Of a stretch of 64,000 bases of DNA, positions 11,747 to 25,454 are shown piece by piece (position 1 is the first letter of the stretch; each line of letters begins with the position of its first letter). The translations under genes and the position numbers were made by a program. The stretch comes from Coniochaeta sp. PMI_546 (lineage: Eukaryota > Ascomycota > Sordariomycetes > Coniochaetales > Coniochaetaceae). The notes under the pieces were generated by a model. The model had not been told where the DNA came from. It worked only from the letters and a program-made list of their open reading frames with translations, and ran no database searches. The stretch covers positions 2,418,001 through 2,482,000 of the forward strand of contig MU271147.1 of assembly GCA_021432605.1 (NCBI GenBank), written 5' to 3'.

Positions 11747-13714
11747 TGCCGAGATGAGCTGAGGCGGGCTTGTAGCTCGCCGACGACGAGAAGTGGTTTA
11801 CTAGCCTGGCGAGGGTGACAGAAACAACGAAACATTGCGCGAAGGGAACTGCCTCTTTAGGAACAGTGTCATTCGCAATGCTGCTTCCCCTCTCAGGCGA
11901 ATCACTTTGAATCCTTGACTCTGGTTCCCCAACAGGTACCTGTTGCTGTGACACGTTATGGTTGTCTTCCTCGTTGGTGAAAGATAAGTCAATGGACCAG
12001 TCTCAGCAATGAGCACCAAGAGCCTTCGGTTCCATAGGGGCCTTGAATTGATGAGACCATATTTACCACGTTAGTAGAGATTGGTGCGATATACTCCTCA
12101 GCCTGGCACAGGGGGTCAAGTCACTGCAAGTGGCTTTTGGCGATGGTGAGAATGCACATGATCCTTTCTTCGCCCTTTTGTATCTAGGACAACCAAGGAT
12201 GATATACACTCTGGAGCGTGATGATGTTACTCGTTTCAGAGCATGCTATAATACCAAATATGATTCCGTATCTTGAACTGGCACCGGTCTATTCTGCAAC
12301 GAGCACCCGTATTTCTGAGGCTGGTCGATCATGGCCATGTCTACCTTCAAGGTGTTGTGAGATAAGCGTGCCTTACTTCCATACGCTTTCCCCTTTTTGT
12401 TTGTTTGTCTACGTCGACAAGCGGTTGAGATGGATTCGCTACCGACATCACCATTACCTCCCTCCTCGAAGGATGACACCCGATCGACACTTGGTCGGGC
12501 CGGCTCGTTATCCGCATCTCCAGCTTTGCAGTCCGTCGTGCGGCTAACGGCGGTCTAGACCGTACATCTACCCCGCGTCCGCGAATCTCAGAAGCAGAGC
12601 GGGGCGGTTCCGCCATCCGGGAACGTGGAAGAGCGACCCCACTTTGCCCGGCGTGGGGGGTTTGCTCAGCTCTCAGGGAAGCCAGGGGAGCTGAGGGTGT
12701 GCTGCCAGTGGGCAGCATCGTACAGGTCCTGCGGAAGTCGGTAGTGGTTACCTCGCTTGTCTGACTGTAACGATCCGGATGTCATTTGACTACGATCCTT
12801 GCCAAGTGGTAAGTCACTATCATCACAACTGGCTAATAGTTGTTTGCTTCCCTGGTCAAGACAATTTGTATTACGAAAATGTCAGCGGCTGATGTGGTAA
12901 TACATAGTTGCGGTTATATTACCAGGCAATCAGCCGTCCATTTCGTGCTCGTTGTCAGCGAAAATGACCCCTGAGCGGACGTCGAGGTTTGCGTCACAGG
13001 CTGCACGGGAAACTGTGCACACCCACCGAGGCGTTTTCTGCGCTTTTCTGCTGGCGCCCTGGTGGTCATGTGTATGCATCTTGCATGTCATGCCAATCAG
13101 TCTCCCTTGTCAGGGGCTGATTCGTGTACCACACCTCGGACCTCAGGTTGGAACGTCTCTGAGGACAGATAAACAGAATGCATTCACACGTGCAGATGAT
13201 GGGAGGCAAACATCACGGACATGACCGATGGATGGAACCTTGATAAGGTGGGCTCCGATAATGTGCCTTGTATGTGTGCAAAGTACAGTCCAAGGTTGAC
13301 CGTAGCCTCTGAGACGTTTTTCCATTCACTCCCATGTAAATCTAAGCAAACCCACAGAACTACAGTAATACAGGTTCGAGATACTCCATAGCTGTATGAT
13401 GAATGCCTGCCAAAATGCGGAACCATGAGAATGCGCCAACAAATGCGGCACTCGGCCGTTTGCGTCGACGAATGCATAAACAATGAAGATGAAAACTTGC
13501 TAACACAGATACGTGTTCGCAGTCGAACATGAATGCCTCACATGATCCCAACCGTAGCTCCATGAAAAAGCAAATTTTCAGACCGTCCGCTGTAGTACAT
13601 CGCAACCTTCTTCACATTGTCGCCACAAGAGATAGTATCAACTCGAATGGGCGAGAAAAAAATACTTCCAAAGACTCCGAGGAACGCCTCTCCGCCTAAA
13701 GCTGGATTCCTCAT
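11747..13714. other. Gene-poor interval
   Basis: About 2 kb between the SDR and the 3' end of the AreA-like-module gene (convergent). Frames up to about 120 codons occur on both strands but are low-information and domain-free. I see no repeat or RNA gene. Confidence 0.4.
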
Positions 13715-15371
13715 CTAAAAATGGTCTCGGTTGGACTTGGATTTTCCCTGGTCCATTTTCTCAAGCAGCAGCGTCAGCTGGCTTTTAGACCGGCCAAGGA
13801 AGGGAGCAGGTGTAGGACTCGGTTGTGTTGGCGTATAGAGGGAGGATGTAGACGGCCCTGACGCTATCGTAATGCTGTCCGGAAGATCTCGTGCGATTCC
13901 ACCGCCACCTTGCGCGGTGACGTTTTCGCTGTCAAACAGCACCTGAACAGCAACATCTGCCACCTTCTTCGCAACTGGCGTGCTCTTCGGCGTTATCATA
14001 CTCTGGGGTAGAGGCCGGCCCAAGGTGAAATCTCGAGCCTGATGGTGCTGGTTTTCGATGTTTGACTGGGAGCGAGCCATCATAGGCGCTGCTGCGGATC
14101 TCGGATCGATTGTTCCAGATCGAGCTTTGGGTGTCTCCATTTTCGTTGCATTCCTTGCCCGACCGGTGCTCGAACCATCCGCAGGTGTATCCCCGATGCT
14201 CTCCGAACTACTCTCCAAATCCCCTGCCCTCCCTTGTTGTTCCTGGGCAATCATTGGTGCCGTTCGACCCTGGGCACTTGATGAGCTTCCACGGTCCGTA
14301 TTACGGCTCTTGTCCGGAGAAGGCCTTGCAGGACGCTTGCCGACGGCTTTGGCGCTTAGAGCAGAGCTGTTGACAAGCGTCGAGTTGCTTGAGCTTGATA
14401 CCGACCCTGTTTGCGACTGCTCTACCGAGCCAGACCTGCCTCCAGCACCAGTTCTACTTCCCGTTGCAGGTGTTAAGCCTTTGGCACTGGCATCGGAGAG
14501 GACCGATGACTGGGAGCTCGGCCGGCGTGCGAGTACAGGTCTAGAATGTCTCTTGGCAGCGCTCGAGGCTGTGAATTTCCTTCCCGTGGGAGTCGACTTC
14601 TTCTCTCCTTTCACCGGAGATTTTGTTGGGGGGTGACGCATGTGCATGCCCGTCGCCGCCACACTCCCTGATGATGAGTCTTCCTCCTTAGAGATCTCGT
14701 CCTCGGAGTCATGAGGCGAGACGAATCTGGCTGTTGGGCGTGGCCCGGATGTTGAGGGTCCTCTGGATTTCTTCAGGATAGGATGCGGAGGTGGTGGTCT
14801 TGAAGACGATGATGACATAGTGTCCTTTGTTGCGTGTTTTTCTGCCGTAGTTTTGCTGGGCACTTGTACCGGCCCTTGGCTGACTTCAGTATGGGTGTTT
14901 GTACCGTATGCTGCGTTGTCGACCTGTTCTTTCGTAATTCTCGGAAGCTTGCCTAAGAGTTAGTGAGGCCGTCTACACCGGAGATGAATAATACCCTACC
15001 GGAGTGTGGATGCGATTAGAGGGTCCTCTTAGCGGCGTGAAGCTGGGACCAGTAGATATCTCTTCGTAAATCTTGGCCAGAGCCTTTCCGCTCAGGAATC
15101 GCCTATCGCTCCCCATAACATGCCACCAGAAATTTTCTAGCCGAGAAGCAGTAGGGTCGATAAGCCTCCGGAAGGTCGTGGTGTAGACTAATACCGAGCA
15201 GTTAGTCAAAGGCACTCCCGCATTCATGAGGTGCCAGAATCCGTCTTTACCATGCCAGTACTGCCATAACTTCTCTGGAGGGACGACTGGATAGCTTGCG
15301 ACCTCCTGGTAAATGTCGTCTGTATTTCGAACGAAGCCCTCGGGCAGTATCAGGGGCGTGGGGCGCTCCAT
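13715..15371 (-). CDS. Protein with AreA N-terminal GATA-like (DUF1752-type) module and long disordered tail
   Basis: Predicted 513 residues. The N-terminal part (LWQYWHVYTTTFRRL, then ASRLENFWWHVMGSDRR and GKALAKIYEEI) resembles the conserved module named after the N-terminus of the nitrogen regulator AreA (R-L-E-N-x-x-W core). There is no GATA zinc finger. The remaining 400 residues are Ser/Thr/Pro-rich with basic patches and look disordered. Exons: 15371-15251, 15187-15000, 14947-13715. Intron 15188-15250 (GTAAAG, CTAAC branch, TTAG) is 63 bases, in frame and stop-free. Splicing gives WHV/YTTTFRR, a better fit than the retained reading. Intron 14948-14999 uses the second of two nearby AGs (TTAG then CAAG) to keep frame. 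The start ATG 15371 is the first in frame. The function of such proteins is not established; some are TORC1 or glucose-signalling linked, so I leave it open. Confidence 0.75.
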
Positions 15372-18300
15372 AACAGCGCAAGCCTATCAAGGCTGGAAGG
15401 AATAGTATATTATGAATTAAGCATATGTTAGAATTAAATCGGATAGAGGTGTCGGCGCAACATGTATAACCTGCGCAATCGAAAACGATAGTCGCGGTCG
15501 TCTGTTGTGAGGGTGGATGATCAATGTCCAGTATGGAACGGGTCCACTGAGGCTCAGAATCCACAACGAAGGTCAGGGGGCCACACTCAAGAGTGTGAGG
15601 GCCGATTCCAGGAATGCTCAAGGATACTGAATATGCCGTCTTCAAGGAATGTGGGACTTCGAACGTTATCCCGATTGAGACGCAAAAGGGGTTCCGTGGG
15701 AAAGTAGCAACGCGTGCTGTGTCCGCAAGATCTCGATTGCGTTCCGCAGGAAGAGCTTACATGAAGCGTGTATCGACGGATTAGGTTGGCCAAGTCCACG
15801 GGCCCCTGAGGCTGCGATCGCCCAGGGTACGGGATGCGCAAGGGATTGAGACTTCCGGGGAGCCCTTGGTTCCACCGCTGCGTTCACGAGACCGCGGGTA
15901 TTACTGGAGTGTGCGCCCGCAGACTCTGAGAAGGAGAGAATGTGCCGACCGTGGGTAACACATGGATATCGTCCTCGGTGTTGTTGTACGTGGACATGTA
16001 ACGGGAGAAGAAGCTGGTGAACCGCCTGTGAGCCTGCTTCGGCCCGGCAAGGAGAGTGAAGTGCTCGGAAGAGAACGACAAGAAGCCGTTACTGAACCAG
16101 GTGTCGCTCGCCCGATGTACCTGGACCAAGGGATGAGAGCGGCGACGAGTGTTGCGTCACCGCGACCTGTCAAGCTGAGATGCTGGCGGCAAATAGTCGA
16201 CACGTGTTGGGCAGGGAGGCAGGAGCGACCCTGGAGCAGCGACTACACGATGGACTGTCGTTATTGGGGAAGGAGCCACACAGAGGCGAGGAACTTGGAA
16301 CTGCTGGTGTCGTCTGCGCTCCACGGTGTCCACCTCGACATGAGCCAACTCGCAAGGCAAGCAAAGTTCGTGTATTATCGACCAGTCCGGGCTCCGGAAA
16401 GACTGTCAAACCGCAGGAAAACAAAAGTTAACAAACGAGTGACGTTCGGCCAAGGGGGAATCTCGGAGGAAAAGAAAAATTGAGTCCGCTTCATGGTGGC
16501 TTTTGCTCAGCTCCCCCGATTCTTTCACAGTGGGCCAGCGGCGGGCCACGGGTCTGGAACAGTGGCCTGGGATGATCTGCTGGGCTGGGCCGGCAGAGCG
16601 CTAAATCCACAGTTGGCAACGCTAAGATACCGCTGACCAGGGGTCCTTCAGAAGAAGGCCTACACGAGACTACGAGACTTATTAGCTCCTCGGCACCGGG
16701 AACCGCAGTGCATACGCGGATATGTACAGCTAATCGGACGTGGAGGGGCTGATGTGCGTATAAACCCTCGTGTCGCGGTATTCCTTTCTACTGCTCGAAA
16801 GACAACAAGGCGTTGACAGAAAAGGTGACTGTCTCTTGTCGCACGAAAGGATGCCATGATCTAGTTGTGGAGAACAAGTCATCTTGTTGGTGTTTGGTCA
16901 CGCCTCGACTTGAGAAAAGGACCAGCGGAGATTAGTGGAACGTGTCAGGGAAGAGACACCATGTGGCAGGTTAACTGTGTGGTACGTCCAGGTTGTCTCC
17001 CGAGCCGAAATCCGCCGCCAGCTGGTTCGCCAAAAGAGCTCACCAAGAAAGTGACCACTGTGACCTGCCAACCCGCTGGACCCAGACGCACCTTTGCTCA
17101 CCGACTGCACATGTACTGTACCTTGCCACGTATCGCACTTCACTACCTGCCATGTCTGGTAATCGACCTCCTTTCGAACATAAGTCACGTCACTTACCTT
17201 TCCGGGATTTTTACACAAGACAAGCATAGTCACCGCATCCAACTACTAGCAGCGACCGGGAGATAAGACCCGGAGCAGCGAGTACCTCCGCGTCAAACCC
17301 TCCCTCGCTGCGTTGTCTGATAAGCCGTCGATGGAGTTCCCCGTTACACACTACACAGGACAGCGACTGGTGGGACACTGGGACGGACATCTCTGATCCA
17401 AGATCAGCCCTAGCGCTGCTGGGTTACGGCGGCTTTCGACCTTAGCTTTCGCAATGGTCAGCTTGCCCAGGCGAGCTAAGAGCTCACGCGGTTAGGAAAA
17501 GCGTCACTAGGGTGTTTTTCCCACGCGGCTGTGGCCAGCCTTTTCGCCCAAGCCGTTCTATTGGGTTGACCTCTTGGACCCCGTAATAATTCTGATCACC
17601 AGGATCTGCTGTTCCTCGGGCTGTGGAGCACTAAATGCAGTTTCGGCGGTCGATTTAAGAGTCGAGCTGAGCATGATGGCTGGGCAGGCGTGTCATATCT
17701 CCCTCTCCCGACTCGTCACGAGAACCCTGCGGCCTGCGAGACTTCGAAAACGCGGTTATAAACTGTCATCGGAGCCGATGCCGAACAAAAATCGCTCCCT
17801 CGCCGTCCCCAACTCCTTAAACCTACCACGGTAACAGCAGCTACGACATAGCGCACTTCCCGAGCAGGGAGCCCCCTGGTCGGTGCATCACAATGATTCT
17901 CCATGCATTCGAGAAGCTCATTCCATTGCGCCGGCTAGCGCAATGGCGCTGGAGCTCGTGCCTTGGGCCCTTGGGCCCAAATCCCTTGTCTCAGTTGCTC
18001 TACCCCTCTTTGACATCACGCGGCTCAAGCTGGCCTAGGATCAGGGGCATATCCTGAGCGGATAGTGAAGTATACACGTGTCGACACATACGCTTCACAG
18101 ACCTGGATGGATGGCAATCTGCCGACTAGCCCACCGCCAAAGCCACATCGGTTACAAAATTGCACTGCTGTTAGCTCCTGGGGCCATGGGAATTAGCTAC
18201 AGTAGCTTCTTGCACACCGCTCCACTCCGGTGTCAGTAGTGGCGGCTGTGTTTCCCCACGCCCTGGCAGTCATACTCCAATGACGCCATGTCACCTCCAA

Positions 18301-19862
18301 CCACTCCAAAAAAAGCACTACTGTGGTAAAAGGCTCAGCAGCACCCAAACGGAACGCAGCCGCGCTGTGGTGCCGCATCCTCTTTGTACCGGCCCTTTTA
18401 GCTGTACGTAAGAAGTCCTGGTGATGGATCTCATCTATTCGTCTTATTCGACTCGACAAGCTACCTGAGAACCAATGACTCGCCCACTTCAACGAGTCAC
18501 ACGACCAGCAATATCGCCGCGACAGAAGCGAAAAGGCCGTCGACTTGGAGTTCCAAGACCACCGAGAACAGGTGTCGAGATAGGTGCTAGGGTGAACAAG
18601 TGACGCCCGTCGTTCACTTCAGCAAGTTTGACATAAGCACTGCCAGGAGCGGTAACCTCCTCGTCCCCGAAGCCAGCTTCCCTGTTGAACCGCTGAAGCT
18701 CTGCCTCGAATCCCTGGTCCTGCTTATCTACGCACGGAGGCCATCATCTGACTTGCACATCGCGTCGACTCAAGCTTTCTTGTGTGACCAAGCAGTCCTG
18801 ACAGATGCTATTTCTGATCATACACAGTGCATCTGACCGCTTAGTCGCTGGATGCTGGAGGAGCTGCGAGGACGGCACAGCTGTACAGCCGCCCAAACAA
18901 CAATACACGTCTGGCACTGGATGCAGAGCTGTTCACATTGAGCCATCATCACATATGATATGCATATCAACATCAAACACAGGCAGGTTCTCTTCCCAAC
19001 CACCCAAGCTTGGCAGTACAGCGTGAACATGCTATTCGGGAAAAAACAAACGTCCCGTGCTAAACAAGTTCAACCTCGCCAGTGAAGGGCGCTCGGCAAT
19101 AATTAAGCTCTCTGCCGATGATGCTGGCTTGGCACGGCCAGTCGGAGACTTGGACTTGCCGGTAACTGACGGCATCTATATAGGTCTTACTGATCACATA
19201 TATCTCAGTTGTCCAGCTAGTTAGCATACCAGGCTCACCTATCGCTGGCAGTGTTGATGGCGTATAGTGCGTATATCATGTGCTTTGCCAAAAAGGTCCG
19301 TTCAACCGGGCGACTTGTCTCACGTGGCGCATCCCACCTTCGTTCGTCTACATTATTTCCTTGGGACCGGCTCGACTTCCGGCCCAGATCTTTTTTGGCG
19401 GCTCAACCTTGACTGCGACGGGAGACGTTGAAAGCTGCCCCCAAGTGATCAGTCACTTTATCTCCCCCTTCAGCGGCTCGGTTCGTCTCGGCGTGGCAAC
19501 CCCTCCTGCCTACGTCGTGTAACAACGTCGGGGAGGTATTAATATGGACCACGCTGAGCGCTCAGCGGCCGTGCGTATTCCTTTGGATGCGTACCCTGGC
19601 ACAGCGATGCAATAAGACAGGACATATGCATTTGTTGGTCGTATATCCCCCACTCAACACCTACACTTCTCCCGTTGGTGATGGTAGCCAAGCGGTTGGA
19701 CATGGTGCCTTAGTCAGATCAGCTCAGGCGCCGCTGCTGTGTCATATACAATACTCTCATTATTTTGCCAGAAGACTTGCACGAGGGCGTCAAAGGATAA
19801 GGACATCCGTGTCTTCACATGTCTACCACTCTTTCATCCGGCTCAGTCATCGCGAGCGCCCA
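15372..19862. other. Large gene-poor interval
   Basis: Roughly 4.5 kb without a supported gene. One coding-like stretch on the minus strand at about 15480-15720 (hydrophobic/beta-rich, contains SLSIPGIGPHTLECGPL) could be an exon of an unrecognised or decayed gene, but I could not join it to the downstream gene in phase. The rest has only short chance frames. An inverted repeat TGACTCG...CGAGTCA lies at about 18474-18498. No transposon ends, tRNA or low-complexity block was recognised. Confidence 0.4.
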
Positions 19863-21149
<1,287 letters not shown>

Positions 21150-21975
21150 TGTGATGGATAGACTGGTGATCAGTCGCCCGAATTGGCAAGTATACTTGAA
21201 AGGTTCAAGGTAAGGCAATGTGTCTCATGAGTTTCGCCAGAAAAGCGAGACAGCGCTGGTGAGACGAGCTGGTTGAAGTAGTTTACAACTTGAGCTTGTC
21301 GAAGCTTTGGTGGGGTGTGGATCAGTGACGCACGACAAGCTTTCACTTTTGCACTCCAGAGGGTGTGTAACTGAGGGGGCAGCGAATACGGGGGGTAAGG
21401 TATTTTTAACGCCTTAAGAAGCGTGATTGCACGGTCAGTACCTGAGGCTTTGGTCGCGAAGTGTACTTCAGATATAGATGCGGCGAGTGCTATGTTTTCT
21501 TCTTTAAGTCACCGAGACGAAAAGCTAGAGGGAAAAGAAAATGCTGCTTCCGTCAGATGATCGAGACCATCGCATTCTCGCTGCAAGCCTGCAATGCTCG
21601 ATGTGGACCTTCCCCGCCTTTCTTACCCCAATTTCCCCGAGAATTGGAGAGCTCGACAGGTACCGCACCATTGACGGCAACGCCTAAATAACTCTACTGT
21701 GTACCCCAGGGAATGCTCCCCTGTTTTGTGGGCGAGCTCCAGAACAAGTGTCCACTATTTTCCAATATGCGAGAGTTTCTGCTTGATACGAGCAGTCTAC
21801 CGGAGTCTAGATGAGGCCAGACATGGGGAGGCAAGATACAGTAAATCAAGTGACAGTCCAAAATGCAATCGAATATGCTCCCTACTGCAACATTCATCAC
21901 CGCTAGTCTACCGTTGGACTCTACCATGCTCTAGATACCCTTGGTACAGACAAAACAGGCAATCCCGCTTTTACA
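21150..21975. other. Intergenic region
   Basis: About 825 bases between two minus-strand genes: the upstream region of the mitochondrial SDR and the 3' flank of mccB. No supported gene. A GGTAAGGTATTTTTAA stretch near 21396 is one of the dispersed AAGGTA motifs. Confidence 0.4.
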
Positions 21976-23833
21976 CTACATCCTAAAGACACCAAACTTG
22001 GTATCCCCGGGCTTCACGTCGTTGCGACCGCCCATGGCAGCCCTCAATCCCAGACCGAGATACCGTCTCGTGTGCGCCGGCGGAATGACACCATCGTCCT
22101 GTAACAGCAGTTAGCAAATTCAGCACTCTTTATCACACGCATCTCACGACAGCAGGATTTCTTTTTGAACTCACCCATAACCGCGCACTGGAGTAGACAG
22201 CATCACTCTCCCTCTCAATCCTGCTCTTCAGCTCGGGGTCAGCCTTCTGCCCCACAGTCTCCATAACAGCAGCCAGCTGCTCCCCGCCCATGACGCCAAT
22301 CCTCGCGTTGGGCCACATCCACAGGAACCGCGGACTGTATGCCCGCCCGCACATGCCATAATTACCCGCCCCGTAGCTGCCGCCCACCACCACCGTGAAC
22401 TTGGGCACCTCCGCGCACGCCACGGCAGCCACCAGCTTGGCGCCGTTCTTGGCTATGCCCTCGCGCTCCGCGTCGCGGCCGACCATGAAGCCGGATATGT
22501 TCTGCAGGAACACGAGCGGGACGCCGCGCTGCGCGCACAGCTCGATAAAGTGCGCGCCTTTGAGAGCCGAGGAGCTGAGTAGCACACCATCGTTGGCGAC
22601 GATGCCCACGCGCTGGCCGTAGATGGTCGCGAAGCCCGTGACGAGGGTGGTGCCGTAGTCGCGCTTGAACTCGGAGAAGCGCGAGCCGTCCACTATCCTC
22701 GCAATGACCTCGCGGATGGGGATCGGCTTGCGGAGGTTTGTCGTAGCGATGCCCAACAACTCGTCCGGACTGTAAAGCGGCTCCTCAAACTCCTGCACCG
22801 GCGGGGCCGCGGGTTTCGGCCAGTTGAGGTTGCTGATGCACCGCCTCGCCAGAACAATGGCGTGCGCGTCGTCCACGGCCAGGTAATCCGTCACGCCAGA
22901 GACAGACGAGTGCATCTTGCCGCCTCCCAAGTCCTCGGGACTGACCACCTCTCCTGTAGCGGCCTTGACCAGCGGCGGGCCGGCAAGGAAGATGTGGCCC
23001 TGCTCCTGCACAATGATGCTCTCGTCACTCATGGCCGGCACATATGCTCCACCCGCCGTGCACGGCCCCATCACCACCGAGATCTGCGGTATGCCGGCCG
23101 CAGACATCCTGGCCTGGTTGAAGAAGATCCGCCCAAAGTGCTCCTTGTCCGGAAACACATCCGCCTGATGCGGCAGATTCGCACCACCGCTGTCGACGAG
23201 GTAGATGCACGGCAGCTTATTCTCCTGCGCCACGGCCTGGGCACGCAAGTGCTTCTTCACCGTGATGGGATAGTACGTCCCACCCTTGACGGTGCTGTCG
23301 TTCGCGACGATCACGCAGCTGACACCCTCCACCACACCGATACCAGTGATGATACCGCCGGCCGGCACGTCGGCCTCGGGGTAGAGCTCATGCCCGGCCA
23401 GGGGGGACAGCTCAAGGAAGGTGGTGCCCGGGTCGATGAGGGCGGTTACGCGGTCGCGGGGAAGCATCTTCTTGCGGAGGAGGTGCTTCTCGCGGGCCTT
23501 AGGGGGTCCGCCCTGGTGGACCTTCTGGGTGAGGGTGGTGAGGCGGGAGACGGCTTGGTCCATGAGCTTGCTGTTCTCGAGGTATTCGGGGGAGGTGGTG
23601 TCGACGTTGGATTTGATCACTGATATGGCACTGGCTTGGTGGGAGGGGGTGAAGGTTGCTACTCCTCGTCGGGAAGGGAGGCGCAGCGCGTGGTGTTGTG
23701 GTGTCGTGAGGCGGGCGAGGTGAGAATGAGAGCGAGCGACGATGCGACTGCACTGCTGGCGAGTCAATTGACTCGACAGAAGCAGGGCTTCCCGGCCGGA
23801 TCTTAGTGTCGCCATTTTGGAGGAAGTAAACAT
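21976..23833 (-). CDS. mccB: Methylcrotonyl-CoA carboxylase beta (carboxyltransferase) subunit, mitochondrial
   Basis: Non-biotin subunit of 3-methylcrotonyl-CoA carboxylase, which carboxylates 3-methylcrotonyl-CoA to 3-methylglutaconyl-CoA in leucine breakdown. The N-terminus is Arg/Ser-rich with a mitochondrial look. It is followed by the carboxyltransferase N and C halves, with landmarks [88 protein letters not shown] and the tail [16 protein letters not shown]. Exons: 23833-22175 and 22098-21976. Intron 22099-22174 joins SSARLW/DDGVIPP at phase 0. Either ATG 23833 or ATG 23815 could start translation; the second has the better context (AAAATGG). Total about 593 residues, normal for the family. 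It lies head-to-head with isovaleryl-CoA dehydrogenase, the preceding enzyme. The biotin subunit gene (mccA) is not in this window. Confidence 0.96.
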
Positions 23834-24164
23834 CTGTTGACGAGGTTATTCGCACAACTACATCAAGTGTCAAAGGGTGAAAAGCGAGTGAGTGAGGAGT
23901 TGAAGTCGCTGAACTGGGTCTTAAGCCGGCGCTTGACGTCGGATGCCAAGATCTGGGGGGGAAATCTGGGGTGAGCGAGCCGTTGGTAGCCGCTGCAAGC
24001 CGGGCGGGGAGCGTCATCTTGCACCGAGGCAACGCGACGTCAATCCAACTTCTTCTTCTCGCCGACGTGCCTTTCAAAATTTGAACGTGAACAGTGTTCT
24101 GCTAGAGCTACATAGGGTTGAGATCTGGAATTGCGTCTCACAAGCCTCTCATTTCCCCTAGAAT
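23834..24164. promoter_or_regulatory. Shared divergent promoter of mccB and isovaleryl-CoA dehydrogenase
   Basis: About 330 bases separate the two divergent start codons, so both genes must be driven from here. A CCGAGG hexamer (reverse CCTCGG) lies at 24024-24029. This is the core known for the fungal fatty-acid regulators FarA/FarB. Two ACGTC/GACGTC elements (about 23934 and 24034) resemble bZIP/CRE half sites. A coordinated induction on leucine or short-chain acyl-CoA is inferred from the arrangement, not shown. Confidence 0.6.
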
Positions 24165-25454
24165 ATGGCCAGCATTAGGATATCACGGCCTCTATGCCGT
24201 GTAGCACAACGCTCAAGCCTTCGGACCGCTCGACAATGCCTTCCTGCTCTCCAGACCCGCCACCACTCCTCCAAGCACCCGCAAGGCTTCACTCCTCCCT
24301 CCCAATCCGATCTAGACGAACTCCGCGACAGCGTCCAGGACTTTGTCCGCCGCGAGCTGACCCCGGAGCTGGCCGCAAAGACTGACAAGTCCAACGCGTT
24401 CCCCAACGAAATGTGGCCCAAACTCGGCTCGGCTGGCTTTCTGGGCATAACGGCCGACGAAGCCGTGGGCGGGCTGGGCATGGGCTACCAGGCGCACTGC
24501 GTGGTGATGGAGGAGCTGTCGAGGGCGAGCGGCAGCATAGCGCTCAGCTATGCGGCGCACTCGCAGCTCTGCGTGAACCAGCTACAGCTGAATGGCAACA
24601 AAGAGCAGAAGGAGAAGTACTTGCCGGGGTTGATAGAGGGGACCAAGATCGGCGCCCTGGCCATGAGTGAGTCAGGCAGTGGAAGCGATGTTGTTTCCAT
24701 GAGGACTTCGGCGAAAGAGGTGGATGGCGGATATGTCCTCAATGGCACCAAGATGTGGATCACCAACGGCCCTGACGCCGATGTGGTCGTCGTATATGCC
24801 AAGACTGTGCCGGATGGCGGTTCCAAGGGCATCACAGCGTTTATTGTTGATACCAAGACGGAGGGATTCAGTTGTGCGAGAAAGCTGGACAAGATGGGTA
24901 TGCGGGGCAGCAACACTGGTGAGCTGGTGTTCGAAAACGTATTTGTGCCCAAGGAGAACGTCCTGGGCAAGGTCAACGGTGGTGTGAAGGTGTTGATGGA
25001 GGGACTTGACCTGGAGAGGCTGGTGCTCAGTGCCGGCCCGTTGGGGCTCATGCAGGCCGCACTGGATGTTGCGCTGCCGTATGCCCATACGAGGAAGCAG
25101 TTCGGTACCCCGATCGGTCAGTTCCAGTTTATGCAGGGCAAGCTGGCGGATATGTACACCAAGCTCCAGGTTTCAAGAGCTTATACTTATGCTACTGCGC
25201 GGCAGGTGGATGAGCATGGCTTGATAAGGACCCAGGACTGCGCGGGTGCTATCCTCTATGCTGCTGAGCGGGCAACGGAGTGTGCACTTGACTGTATACA
25301 AGTTCTTGGTGGTATGGGCTATGTGGAGGAGATGCCAGCTTCGAGGATATTGAGAGATGCCAAGCTTTACGAGATTGGCGCTGGGACGTCTGAGGTCCGG
25401 AGAATGGTTATTGGGAGGGCTTTCAACAAGGAGTATGCGCATTTCTCTAGCTGA
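24165..25454 (+). CDS. ivdA: Isovaleryl-CoA dehydrogenase, mitochondrial
   Basis: FAD-dependent acyl-CoA dehydrogenase of 429 residues, single exon. The presequence is rich in Arg and Ser without acidic residues ([18 protein letters not shown]...). Family signatures are [38 protein letters not shown] and the FAD motif QVLGGMGY. The catalytic base position is diagnostic: isovaleryl-CoA dehydrogenases carry it in the [18 protein letters not shown] segment, seen here exactly, rather than near the C-terminus as in other acyl-CoA dehydrogenases. The enzyme turns isovaleryl-CoA into 3-methylcrotonyl-CoA, feeding the neighbouring mccB product. In Aspergillus nidulans the ivdA, mccA and mccB genes are clustered, which supports the assignment. 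An ATG at a good context follows a short leader. Confidence 0.95.
   Translation: MASIRISRPLCRVAQRSSLRTARQCLPALQTRHHSSKHPQGFTPPSQSDLDELRDSVQDFVRRELTPELAAKTDKSNAFPNEMWPKLGSAGFLGITADEAVGGLGMGYQAHCVVMEELSRASGSIALSYAAHSQLCVNQLQLNGNKEQKEKYLPGLIEGTKIGALAMSESGSGSDVVSMRTSAKEVDGGYVLNGTKMWITNGPDADVVVVYAKTVPDGGSKGITAFIVDTKTEGFSCARKLDKMGMRGSNTGELVFENVFVPKENVLGKVNGGVKVLMEGLDLERLVLSAGPLGLMQAALDVALPYAHTRKQFGTPIGQFQFMQGKLADMYTKLQVSRAYTYATARQVDEHGLIRTQDCAGAILYAAERATECALDCIQVLGGMGYVEEMPASRILRDAKLYEIGAGTSEVRRMVIGRAFNKEYAHFSS

Noticed and set aside
12347-12718. 123-codon minus-strand frame
   Set aside because: Low-information Arg/Pro/Ser sequence with no start context or homology I can recognise.
15962-16483. 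173-codon open frame on the plus strand
   Set aside because: No domain, Arg/Glu-rich chance composition, and competing open frames cover the same bases on the minus strand.
15372-19862. Possible transposon in the large gene-poor interval
   Set aside because: I found no terminal repeats, target duplications, transposase or reverse-transcriptase motifs, and no marked AT-rich RIP signature by eye.
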